Assembly (NCBI GenBank): GCA_016303225.1
Contig: JAEDMC010000051.1
Coordinates: forward strand, 1-16,105
Direction of reading: 5' to 3'
Source: Kiritimatiellia bacterium
Lineage (GTDB): Bacteria > Verrucomicrobiota > Kiritimatiellia > RFP12 > UBA1067
Length of the DNA: 16,105 nucleotides
This document shows positions 1-7,097 of the stretch, piece by piece (position 1 is the stretch's first letter; the number at the start of each line of letters is the position of its first letter). The translations under genes and the position numbers were made by a program. Below the pieces are notes generated by a model that saw nothing but the letters and a program-made list of their open reading frames with translations, did no database searches and had not been told where the DNA came from.

Positions 1-2150
1 TCGTCCGTCTCGACAGTTCCCGAGGCGACCGCATCGGGTACCTTGAAATACCACCTGTCGACACAATCAAACCAGTCGGCGAACTCCGTGCTGCGCTCGA
101 CGCGCCAGCTGACCTTGGCGTTTGGCACGGGCACGCCAGCAAAGGTCTTCGCCGTGCCGACAAGCTCAAGCTCCTTACCAAGAACGGCATCGGACGAGGG
201 CTTGCCGATCTCGACCTCGAATTTCGGCCGCTTGTACTCTTCTACCTCGACCTCCGTGTAGCCACTCGCCTTCGTGTCCCGAATCTTCGCCTGAATCGAA
301 TAGGACCCGGTCTTTCCGTCACGCGGCGCTACGAACGAACCTACGAACGTTCCCCATTCGTTTGCCGTCGCCATCCACCCGGCGACAGCCTTGTCATCAG
401 GATCCTGCAGCTCCAACTCGACCCGCGCCCCCGGCAGCACACGGAAATCGCGCTTATCCGGATCGACGAAACTAGCATAACCCTTGAAGTGAATCTTCTG
501 CCCCGGACGGTAGATCGCCCGGTCGGTGACGACCGAAACCCGTTCGCAACAGCGTTCGTCGTCCTTTTGCTTCTCCTGCAGCCAAACCGACCCGGGGCTG
601 ACGAGTTCGCTCGTTTCGTTGATCACGCGCAACCTTACCTGACTGCCCGTCGCGGCAAACGCGAACGCACCGTCTTCATCCGTTGTCGTCGTCAGGACCT
701 TCGGCGCTGGACGCGCCGCCTTGCCCAGACCGACTGTTTTCGCGTTCCAAAGCTCGACCGTCGCGCCGCAGACGCGCGTGCCGGGATTTGCCTTGAAGAC
801 CGTCCCTGAAATGCCGCCGGCATCCGTTTCGCGGACGAGCGCCAGGTCTGTTACCTGCACGACCTTGGCGAAATAGGGCTGTCCATTGTCGCTGAACACG
901 TCGTCAAGTCCAGCGACAAACACGTATGCTCCCGGCTTGATCTCGCTTGGCGGAGCGACCTTCTGCTCGTGCTCGCCGAAATCGTCAGCCTCCGGCAACG
1001 TCGCCTTCCAGCTGTACGCGCCGGGCTGCGCGGCAAACCTCTGCAGTGCCTCGCGGTCTGTCCCGCGCCCGAGCAGGACATCATGGTCGATCGGCACGAG
1101 CTTGAAGTGCACCTCCTTCACGTTCTCGTACATCACCTTGATCGGCGGAAACGGTTCGGACCAGATTTCCTCGACAAAGAAATGCGCATTCGGTGCGGCG
1201 ATCCCCTCGGCCAGGTGGCGGCAATCCTTCCCGCCCACGCTGACCGGATCGCCCTTCGCGTCCTTCGCGTCCATCTCCACGCCCTTGAGCGCCATCTGCC
1301 GCGCCGCCACGCGATTGCCACGCTCGTATTCGAGCTTTGCCCGCCGGCTCAGCGCCAGCAGCGCGACGCTGGATCTCCCTCCGAACTCGGCGACGAACTT
1401 GTCATACGCCGCGGCCAGCCTGTTCCGGCGTTCCGCCGCGGGAAGCTCCGAGAAGCCGACTTCGTACTCAATGCGCCCCAAGGTCGCATCCGCGAGCGCG
1501 TCGGCATTCGCATCATCCCGATGGACGTCGATCAGCGCATCGAAAAGCTGCAGCCCTTTTTCCAATGTCTTGTCCGGCACGGTCGAGCCATAAAAGCCGA
1601 TGATGTCGTGGATCGCAAGATCATAGAGCGTCGGACGGCAGGAGTCGGGCATGGTGGCACGCTCCAGCACGTTCGTCCACTTCGCAACTGGCTCGGCCTT
1701 CAGCTCGTCCGCATGCGCGAGCACCCGTTTGAAGATCTTCTCATACGGGGACATCTCGTTCGCAAGCTTCGTCCTCGTGCGGTCCCAGCGTTCCTCATCC
1801 TCTGCGTATCGGATGACATTCGCCAGATAGAGGTCAAGATACGGCCGCATCATCGCGGGAGCGGACGCAATTCGCCGCTCGAGGACGGGCAGCCACTCGT
1901 CCTCCAGGCTGTCATCAAGCTGCCGCTCAGCGTCGACCCGCGCGATGAACGCCCTGACGGCATCCGGCAGCAATCCCGCCGCCACAGCCTCGCGTTCGAT
2001 GCGCGCAAGGACGTTCGTCTCGGTCCGCGGCAGATTCTTTTCAACCGCCGCCTTGTATTCCGACCAAAGCGGGTTCAGGTCCTCTCCATCACCCCGCACA
2101 GTCCCGACGACTACCGCCAGGACCGCAGCGAAAACCAACCCGATTCGCAT
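1..2150 (-). CDS. Alpha-2-macroglobulin family protein, N-terminal part (partial)
   Basis: The gene starts at ATG 2150 and runs off the window with 716 codons visible and no stop. Bacterial alpha-2-macroglobulins are large periplasmic proteins thought to trap proteases. A signal peptide is visible at residues 1 to about 20 (MRIGLVFAAVLAVVVG), with no lipobox cysteine. Residues about 25-300 look alpha-helical and partly TPR-like. The diagnostic part is the MG2-type motif TDRAIYRPGQKIHFKGY beginning at residue 542, followed by VEEYKRPKFEV at 636-646, a classic MG3 start. A carboxypeptidase-regulatory-like beta segment precedes MG2. The thioester region would lie beyond the window, so trapping chemistry cannot be judged. 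The gene follows the pyrophosphorylase by 12 bases, with a purine-rich AAGGG upstream of the ATG. No penicillin-binding protein PbpC, a common partner, is visible. The family call is firm; the exact role is inferred. Confidence 0.88.
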   Translation of the reverse strand, partial: MRIGLVFAAVLAVVVGTVRGDGEDLNPLWSEYKAAVEKNLPRTETNVLARIEREAVAAGLLPDAVRAFIARVDAERQLDDSLEDEWLPVLERRIASAPAMMRPYLDLYLANVIRYAEDEERWDRTRTKLANEMSPYEKIFKRVLAHADELKAEPVAKWTNVLERATMPDSCRPTLYDLAIHDIIGFYGSTVPDKTLEKGLQLFDALIDVHRDDANADALADATLGRIEYEVGFSELPAAERRNRLAAAYDKFVAEFGGRSSVALLALSRRAKLEYERGNRVAARQMALKGVEMDAKDAKGDPVSVGGKDCRHLAEGIAAPNAHFFVEEIWSEPFPPIKVMYENVKEVHFKLVPIDHDVLLGRGTDREALQRFAAQPGAYSWKATLPEADDFGEHEQKVAPPSEIKPGAYVFVAGLDDVFSDNGQPYFAKVVQVTDLALVRETDAGGISGTVFKANPGTRVCGATVELWNAKTVGLGKAARPAPKVLTTTTDEDGAFAFAATGSQVRLRVINETSELVSPGSVWLQEKQKDDERCCERVSVVTDRAIYRPGQKIHFKGYASFVDPDKRDFRVLPGARVELELQDPDDKAVAGWMATANEWGTFVGSFVAPRDGKTGSYSIQAKIRDTKASGYTEVEVEEYKRPKFEVEIGKPSSDAVLGKELELVGTAKTFAGVPVPNAKVSWRVERSTEFADWFDCVDRWYFKVPDAVASGTVETD

Positions 2151-2162
2151 CGGTCAGGACCC

Positions 2163-3515
2163 TTAGTCCGCCGCGAGCCAGAGTCCGAGGGACTTGAGAT
2201 CGGCAGCGTCAATCGCGTAAACAGGGTCGATCTCGAGCGGCATGGTCGTCGGCACCGTCACGCCGAGCTCTGCGAACCAGCGCGCCCACTTCGCCTGCAT
2301 GTCTGCCTTGCAGGTTTCCGGCGAGTCGCTGCCTTCCGCGTTCTTCACCGGCGAGAACTCGTCCTTCTGCTCGAAGGCGAGGAACGCCGCGCGCTTCGCG
2401 TTCGGCAGGATGTCGAAGATGAACTTCTCGAACTTGTAGCCGTTCGGCTCGGTGGGCTTCACGACCTTTCCGTTCACCACCGTCGGGATCTTCTTGAACG
2501 CGAGATGGAGCGGCATCGCCTTCGACGCCTCGCGATCGAGGAACGCACGGTCGAAGACGTGGATCGCCGGCGAACCGTAGAGGAAGTAGAGCTTGCCGTT
2601 CTTCTTGCGGAGGCACTGCTCCTTCGTCATCTCCGTGTACTCGACCATGCGGAAGATATTGCCGAACTGCATCGGCATCCCGACCTTCTCGAACGGATCG
2701 CGCTTCGCACAGAGCTTGAGCGAGTACTCCGATTTCTCAAGAACGTGATAGCCGATGAACGCGGGATCGGCGATCTCGACGAGCGGATTGTCCACCTGGA
2801 AGAAGAACACCGACTTGATGCCGCGCTTCTTCATGTCCGCGAGCGCGCCGGACTTCTTCAGCGCCGCGAGGAGTCCGCCGTGACCGTCGGGGGACATGAA
2901 GACGTGCCCGGGCTGATCGAGGATGATCTTACCGTCCTTCGTCATCCCCGGCCACATGCCCTGAGTGAAGAAGAAGACATCGTCGGGGTTGAGTCCGAAG
3001 TACTCATTCTCCTCGAAGCACTTCACGGTCGCCTCGTTATTCGCCTCCGACGTCATCACGTAGAACGGAATCGCCGCGCCATAGCGGATCGAGCGCGCGA
3101 GGATCTTGCGCGCGTGGAAGTAGAAGAGCGGCGCGCCGGTAATCGGTCCGATCGAGTAGCAGCCCTTCGGTCCGTCGTAGCCGAGGCGCGAGCCCTGCCC
3201 GCCCGCGACCAGCAATGCCGCGACGCGCCCGGCCTTCAGCTCCTTCTCGCCCGCGGCAATCGCCTTCTTGAGCGCGGCGCCCTTCAGCTCGGCGACTTTC
3301 GGCGCCTTGCCGTCCTGATTTTCCGATTCCTTCCTACACCCATTCTCTACACCTACACCTAAAGCGGCCTGGCACTGCCGGACGCTTTTCGGCTCGATGG
3401 TGGCGATCTGCTCCAGCAGAGCAGCCTGCTCCTTCTTCGAGAGCTTCTTCCAATAGGCGAGCACGTGTTCCTGCCCGCAAGACTTCAGCATTTTCTCAGC
3501 TTGTGCGTAGTTCAT
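2163..3515 (-). CDS. UDP-sugar pyrophosphorylase, UDPGP type 1 / eukaryotic UAP-like
   Basis: A 450-residue cytoplasmic nucleotidyltransferase predicted to make a UDP-sugar (UDP-GlcNAc, UDP-GalNAc or UDP-glucose) from UTP and the sugar 1-phosphate. The nucleotide-binding loop LVAGGQGSRLGYDGPK is at 102-117. Other hallmarks of the eukaryote-like UAP/AGX group are MTSEANNEAT (154-163), SPDGHGGLLAAL (208-219), VDNPLVEIADP (241-251) and EPNGYKFEKFIFD (356-368). This group differs from bacterial GlmU and GalU and occurs in PVC bacteria and Bacteroidetes. The start ATG (3515) overlaps the stop of the mutarotase gene as ATGA. Residues about 52-60 (ALGVGVENG region) are encoded by a CTACAC repeat that also occurs in dxs. 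The preferred sugar cannot be decided from sequence alone. Confidence 0.9.
   Translation of the reverse strand: MNYAQAEKMLKSCGQEHVLAYWKKLSKKEQAALLEQIATIEPKSVRQCQAALGVGVENGCRKESENQDGKAPKVAELKGAALKKAIAAGEKELKAGRVAALLVAGGQGSRLGYDGPKGCYSIGPITGAPLFYFHARKILARSIRYGAAIPFYVMTSEANNEATVKCFEENEYFGLNPDDVFFFTQGMWPGMTKDGKIILDQPGHVFMSPDGHGGLLAALKKSGALADMKKRGIKSVFFFQVDNPLVEIADPAFIGYHVLEKSEYSLKLCAKRDPFEKVGMPMQFGNIFRMVEYTEMTKEQCLRKKNGKLYFLYGSPAIHVFDRAFLDREASKAMPLHLAFKKIPTVVNGKVVKPTEPNGYKFEKFIFDILPNAKRAAFLAFEQKDEFSPVKNAEGSDSPETCKADMQAKWARWFAELGVTVPTTMPLEIDPVYAIDAADLKSLGLWLAAD
3334..3359 (-). repeat. CTACAC hexamer repeat inside the pyrophosphorylase gene
   Basis: On the plus strand CTACAC starts at 3334, 3347 and 3353, a spacing of 13 then 6. 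The same 13/6 spacing occurs at 14161-14185 inside dxs. The tract is read in frame and encodes the GVGVENG segment near the N-terminus, in an otherwise helical, poorly conserved part of the enzyme. Confidence 0.7.
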
Positions 3516-4564
3516 TTCGCATTCTCCTTCACAGTAATGATCGTCTCAAACGTGTGCGACTCGCCTTGGGCGAGTGTGATTTCCGACTCAGGATAGAAAT
3601 TGGACGGTTCGATGCAGAAGTAGCTCCGGCATTCCTCCGGCAAGATGTTCATGGCCATTCCGCCCTTCGTGCCCCTCACGTCCTGGCACCAGGTGACGAC
3701 ATCGCGCGCACCGGTCGTCGTGAGGACAATCGAACGCTTCCACGCGGGGTCTTCCAGCGTAATGACGCTCGCGGGCTGCTTGAACTTGAAGAGATCGCAG
3801 CCCGGCCATTCGGGGACTTTGCCCTGCCAGACGTGCGTGACGTCACACGGCAAGTCGCGGCTACTCTCGTAGACACAGCCGTCGACACCCGACAGCGTGA
3901 CGGCATAGCAGTCCGACACGGCGAAATAGGGATGATACCCCTCGCGGTAGCGGAACGGCTCCTCGCCCAAGTTCTTCGTCGTCAGTTGAAGTCCCAGCCG
4001 ATGCGCGCCAAGGGTAATGCGGTACTCGAGCTCGAATTCGCCCGGCGTATATTCGGAAACCTCGGCACAGGGTCCAAGCACGAGCGTGACAGACGTCTCG
4101 TCCCCCTCGGCCGAGACGTTCTTCACGGCGAATAGCGAGTAGCGGGCCGTCGCGTGAAACGGCCCCTCCAGCTCGAACGAACATCCGAGCGCATTCAGTC
4201 CGCGCCGCCACCAGGAGCGGAACTGCGGCGCGCCGGAGCTGCCGAACCACGGCCAGAGAAGCGGCACGCCGCCATGGACGAAATCCCGCGCGCCCGGCAC
4301 CGCCCGATAGCCGGTCTTCGGCTCGTAGAGAAGCGGATGCTCGTCGCCCGCAAAGGAGCAGGACTGCACCTGCGCGCCGCGAAGCGCCACCCTGCAGCTG
4401 CCGTTCGCATCCCGCAGGACGGCAATCGGTTCGCCCTTCGCGTCCTCGGCGAAGCTCACCCGGCCCTTGACGCCATGCTTCGCGTTCAACTCTTCAATGG
4501 ACAGCTCGTTCGCCACCGCGGCGGTTGCCGCGACCATCATCAGGCCGGCTATCAGTTCTTTCAT
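3512..4564 (-). CDS. Secreted aldose 1-epimerase-fold protein, YeaD / hexose-6-phosphate mutarotase-like
   Basis: A 350-residue protein of the galactose mutarotase-like superfamily, closest in pattern to YeaD-type D-hexose-6-phosphate mutarotases. Visible motifs are GGVPLLWPWFG (98-108), GYHPYF with candidate catalytic His211, and CIEP with candidate catalytic Glu319. Two features are odd. Residues 1-19 (MKELIAGLMMVAATAAVAN) form a convincing signal peptide, whereas YeaD proteins are cytoplasmic. The usual HGFAR motif appears as RRGLNALG at about 120-127, so its histidine and arginine are not conserved. The substrate is therefore uncertain, and a periplasmic free sugar or glycan end is possible. 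The start overlaps the acyltransferase stop as ATGA, and its own stop overlaps the pyrophosphorylase start in the same way, so these three genes are probably translated together. Confidence 0.82.
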   Translation of the reverse strand: MKELIAGLMMVAATAAVANELSIEELNAKHGVKGRVSFAEDAKGEPIAVLRDANGSCRVALRGAQVQSCSFAGDEHPLLYEPKTGYRAVPGARDFVHGGVPLLWPWFGSSGAPQFRSWWRRGLNALGCSFELEGPFHATARYSLFAVKNVSAEGDETSVTLVLGPCAEVSEYTPGEFELEYRITLGAHRLGLQLTTKNLGEEPFRYREGYHPYFAVSDCYAVTLSGVDGCVYESSRDLPCDVTHVWQGKVPEWPGCDLFKFKQPASVITLEDPAWKRSIVLTTTGARDVVTWCQDVRGTKGGMAMNILPEECRSYFCIEPSNFYPESEITLAQGESHTFETIITVKENAK

Positions 4565-5460
4565 TTCTTAACAGGCTCCAGAATCCAACGTTTGTTGTAC
4601 CAATACCAGTCGCCGGGATGTTTCACGATCTCGTCCGACAACAATTTAAGCGCTTCGCGCGTCAGCCGACGCGTCTCCTCTTTCTTGTCCGCCGCAGGAT
4701 CGGGGCGGAGCGCCTTCAGATAATGGAAAACATGCCGTCCGTTCTCACGCGTCATCACGGCAAGGACAATCGGACAGCCGCTGTTAACCGCAAAGGCCGC
4801 ACCCGCATGCGAAACGTTCGCCCTGCCGCCGAGGAAATCCACCTCGACATCTGGAGTCCGCACGCGCAGGTCGGGCAGAATCGCGAAGGCGCGTCCGTCC
4901 CTCAGCCTTTGGTGAATCTGGATGAGCGTCGACCGATTGTCGCGATCCAGCACCTCGATGTCGCCGTACTGCCGGTTCATCCAGGCGTTGAGCTTCGGGT
5001 TCCGCTGCCGCGCGGCAATGGCAAAAAGCGGCAGACCGTACTTCGCCATCGCCCATGCCGCCATGTACCAGTTGCCGGAATGCGGCACCATGATGACAAC
5101 GCCCTTGCCCTCGTCGACAAACTCCTGAAGAAGTCCCTTGTAATGCGATCCGTCCTTCACGTAACGATCCATCCACGCGCGGTCGAGCTTCGGCGCGCGC
5201 ATCATCTCGACACCCGTCTGCAGGACGTTCTGCAGGGAACGGACGGCGATCACGCGACACTCCCGCGGCGACTTCTCGGGGAAAACGCTGCGGATGCGCT
5301 CCAACGTCCGCGCGCGGTTGAAACGAACGACATGAAAGCCAATCCAGCCGAATCCGCGCGCCAGCGCCATTGCAAGCGCATAGGGAATCACATTCACCAG
5401 TGCGCAGAAGAAGCGCAACAAGAAGTATTCAAGATTGACGCTGAAAGCGGACTTCGCCAT
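4561..5460 (-). CDS. LpxL/HtrB-family lysophospholipid acyltransferase
   Basis: A 299-residue inner-membrane acyltransferase of the family that adds secondary acyl chains to lipid A. An N-terminal hydrophobic segment (about 10-40) anchors it. Family features are VIMVPHSGNWYMA (about 123-135), ILPDLRVRTPD (194-204), DFLGGRANVSHAGAAF (208-223) and the C-terminal PGDWYWYNKRW (282-292). The catalytic motif is normally H-x4-D/E; here His127 is followed five residues later by Tyr132, read directly as TAC, so the acidic partner is missing or displaced. The enzyme may be divergent, inactive or working on another acceptor. I place the start at ATG 5460, with a GGGGG-rich stretch upstream; GTG 5463 is an alternative. 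The ATG overlaps the stop of the short upstream ORF as TGATG, and the 3' end overlaps the next gene by 4 bases. Confidence 0.85.
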   Translation of the reverse strand: MAKSAFSVNLEYFLLRFFCALVNVIPYALAMALARGFGWIGFHVVRFNRARTLERIRSVFPEKSPRECRVIAVRSLQNVLQTGVEMMRAPKLDRAWMDRYVKDGSHYKGLLQEFVDEGKGVVIMVPHSGNWYMAAWAMAKYGLPLFAIAARQRNPKLNAWMNRQYGDIEVLDRDNRSTLIQIHQRLRDGRAFAILPDLRVRTPDVEVDFLGGRANVSHAGAAFAVNSGCPIVLAVMTRENGRHVFHYLKALRPDPAADKKEETRRLTREALKLLSDEIVKHPGDWYWYNKRWILEPVKK

Positions 5461-5558
5461 CACGCCACCCCCTGTCCGCCGTTGACGTACACCTTGCCGT
5501 CCTCAAACGCCACCTTCTCGACGTAGTCGGCTATCGCAGTTTGCTGTTCGGCTGTCAC
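5460..5558 (-). CDS. Possible 32-residue hypothetical protein
   Basis: A short frame from GTG 5558 to a TGA sharing one base with the acyltransferase ATG (TGATG). The peptide reads VTAEQQTAIADYVEKVAF followed by EDGKVYVNGGQGVA. It is soluble and mildly acidic, and I do not recognise it. An in-frame TAA lies two codons before the GTG, so it cannot be longer. No clear Shine-Dalgarno is visible. In favour of translation are the coupling junction, the same type as prc/dapF, and the otherwise unexplained 110-base gap after rnfG. It occupies the place where rnfE often sits but shows no resemblance to RnfE. It could also be a relic. Confidence 0.35.
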   Translation of the reverse strand: MTAEQQTAIADYVEKVAFEDGKVYVNGGQGVA

Positions 5559-5568
5559 GTGAAATTAC

Positions 5569-6021
5569 TTAAAGCTTCTTCTGGGCGTCCTCAATGGCCC
5601 TGCAGACCGCTCGGGACGTGATGGTCGCCGAGGTGATCGCCTCAATCTCACCGCCGTCCTTCTTCACCTTGAGGGAGGAGCCGTCCTTGCCCTTGAACTG
5701 ATCCGCAAACTCAGGGGTCTTCAGCTTCATGCCGAGGCCGGGAGTCTCGGCCGCGGCCAGCACCTTGTAGGAAATGACGGTCTTCTTGTCGGTCTTGAAG
5801 CCAACCATCAGCGTGATATCACCACCATAACCATCCTTGCACGTCCCTTCGGCCGTGTAGCCCTCCTCGCCACAGAGAACGGCCTTCTTCGCCGCCTCGC
5901 GGTTCTTCTCCGCAGTCTGCTTGATCGGCTCCTTCGTAATCGAATCGACATACGCGAGCACCCCGGCGCACACACCGCTGATGATCGTCAGACTGACAAC
6001 GAGTCCTATTGTCTTTTTCAT
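5569..6021 (-). CDS. rnfG: Rnf electron transport complex subunit RnfG
   Basis: A 150-residue subunit of the membrane ferredoxin:NAD+ oxidoreductase that couples electron flow to Na+ or H+ transport. One N-terminal membrane anchor (about 5-26) is followed by a periplasmic FMN domain. AETPGLGMKLKTPEF (about 91-105) is typical of RnfG/NqrC. The flavinylation motif reads EAITSATITS, and the expected FMN-bearing threonine is the last T of TSAT (residue 133). TSAT replaces the common SGAT. The protein is shorter than many RnfG proteins (around 200 residues). I chose ATG 6021; GTG 6027 is in frame. The AGGTG just upstream, part of a GGTGTA repeat, is the likely ribosome binding site. It follows rnfD by 27 bases. 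Confidence 0.93.
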   Translation of the reverse strand: MKKTIGLVVSLTIISGVCAGVLAYVDSITKEPIKQTAEKNREAAKKAVLCGEEGYTAEGTCKDGYGGDITLMVGFKTDKKTVISYKVLAAAETPGLGMKLKTPEFADQFKGKDGSSLKVKKDGGEIEAITSATITSRAVCRAIEDAQKKL

Positions 6022-6023
6022 TT

Positions 6024-6048
6024 CCACACCTACACCTTTCGCATATAC
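6024..6048 (-). repeat. CTACAC-type repeat in the rnfD-rnfG spacer, supplying the rnfG RBS
   Basis: The plus strand reads CCACAC at 6024 and CTACAC at 6030, with a degenerate ATATAC at 6043. On the minus strand this gives AAAGGTGTAGGTGTGGAA directly before ATG 6021. The last AGGTG, five bases from the ATG, is the only Shine-Dalgarno-like sequence, so a repeat copy seems to serve as the ribosome binding site. Confidence 0.6.
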
Positions 6049-7092
6049 CTATTTCGCTCCAAAGGGCTTGGGCTGAGTCCAACGGTTAATAAGCGGACAG
6101 ACCGCATTCATGATCAGGATCGCGAACGAGCAGCCCTCGGGATAGCCGCCGAACTGGCGAATCAGCATGCAAAGGAGTCCGCAGCCAAAGCCGAAGATGA
6201 GCTTGCCCTTCGCCGTCGTCGGCGAGGTGACGTAATCGGTCGCCATGAAGCACGCGCCGATCATCACGCCGCCGGTGAGGACCTGCATCATCGCCGGCGC
6301 GCCGCCGGAGATGAGCGAGTAAACGAAGACCGTCGCGAGGAACATCACGGGGATATGCCAGGTGATGACCTTGCGCCAGAGGAGGTAGATCGCTCCGATG
6401 GCGAGGGCGATCGCCGAGACCTCGCCGATGCAGCCCGGCATGTTCCCGATCACCATGTCCCAGAGCGAGGGAACGCCCGTGCAGGCGTGATTGCAGAGTC
6501 CGTGCGGCGTCGCGGACGCGATCGCCTCCGCGCCGAACCACGTCTTCATCGTCGCGAGCGGCGTCGCCGTCGTCATCGCATCCGGCGTCCGCCACCAGTA
6601 CGGCTTGAGCCACGTCGTCATCGGACCCGTGAAGCTGATGAGCATGAACGCACGCGCGGCGAGGGCGGGGTTGAACGGATTCATCCCGAGTCCGCCGAAG
6701 ACCTGCTTGGCGATGAAGATCGCGAAGACCGAGCCCAAGACCGCCATCCAGAGCGGAATGCCTGCCGGCAGGTTGAGGGCGAGAAGGAGTCCCGTCACGA
6801 CGGCCGAGAGGTCGCCGATCGTGTTGTCGCGCTTCATCATCATGCGGCAAACGGCCTCGGTGACGAGGCAGGTCGAGACGCACGTCGCGATTGTCCACAC
6901 GGCCGGCAGTCCGAAGAACCAGATGCCCGCCGCCGTGGTCGGCAGCAGCGCGATGATGACGTCGAGCATGATGCGCGAGACGCTCGCATGCGAGTGCGTA
7001 TGCGGCGAGCTCGACAGGATGTAGTGTTCAGCAGTGTCTTTCGGTTTCATAATTCTGTTGGTAGTTGGCAGCTGGCAGACGATTTCAGCCAT
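6049..7092 (-). CDS. rnfD: Rnf electron transport complex subunit RnfD
   Basis: An integral membrane subunit with many hydrophobic helices and the RnfD/NqrB signature SSSPHTHSHASVSRIMLD. Also typical are GGLGMNPFNPALAARAF and the second-half PAMMQVLTGGVMIGACFMATD. The covalent FMN site reads DAMTTATPLA; the expected acceptor is the last T of TTAT, residue 177 counted from ATG 7092 (163 from ATG 7050). The start is uncertain. ATG 7092 has AAGG upstream and lies 5 bases after the rnfC stop; ATG 7050 lacks any Shine-Dalgarno but begins nearer the conserved part. With the upstream start, a TTGGTAG heptamer tract is translated as VCQLPTTN near the N-terminus. Length is 347 (or 333) residues. A longer frame extending into rnfC is a shadow. 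Confidence 0.93.
   Translation of the reverse strand: MAEIVCQLPTTNRIMKPKDTAEHYILSSSPHTHSHASVSRIMLDVIIALLPTTAAGIWFFGLPAVWTIATCVSTCLVTEAVCRMMMKRDNTIGDLSAVVTGLLLALNLPAGIPLWMAVLGSVFAIFIAKQVFGGLGMNPFNPALAARAFMLISFTGPMTTWLKPYWWRTPDAMTTATPLATMKTWFGAEAIASATPHGLCNHACTGVPSLWDMVIGNMPGCIGEVSAIALAIGAIYLLWRKVITWHIPVMFLATVFVYSLISGGAPAMMQVLTGGVMIGACFMATDYVTSPTTAKGKLIFGFGCGLLCMLIRQFGGYPEGCSFAILIMNAVCPLINRWTQPKPFGAK
7058..7078 (-). repeat. TTGGTAG-family heptamer tract, three units, at the rnfC-rnfD border
   Basis: On the plus strand the units are TTGGTAG (7058-7064), TTGGCAG (7065-7071) and CTGGCAG (7072-7078), exactly 7 bases apart. The tract lies between rnfC and the conserved part of rnfD, either as a leader or as codons 5-12 of rnfD. 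The same family recurs at 8120-8147 and 13765-13806. Confidence 0.75.
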
Positions 7093-7097
7093 TGACC

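Noticed and set aside
969..3362. A 797-codon open frame on the plus strand
   Set aside because: It is antisense to the alpha-2-macroglobulin and pyrophosphorylase genes, is extremely rich in Arg/His/Leu with no domain, and arises from high GC at third codon positions.
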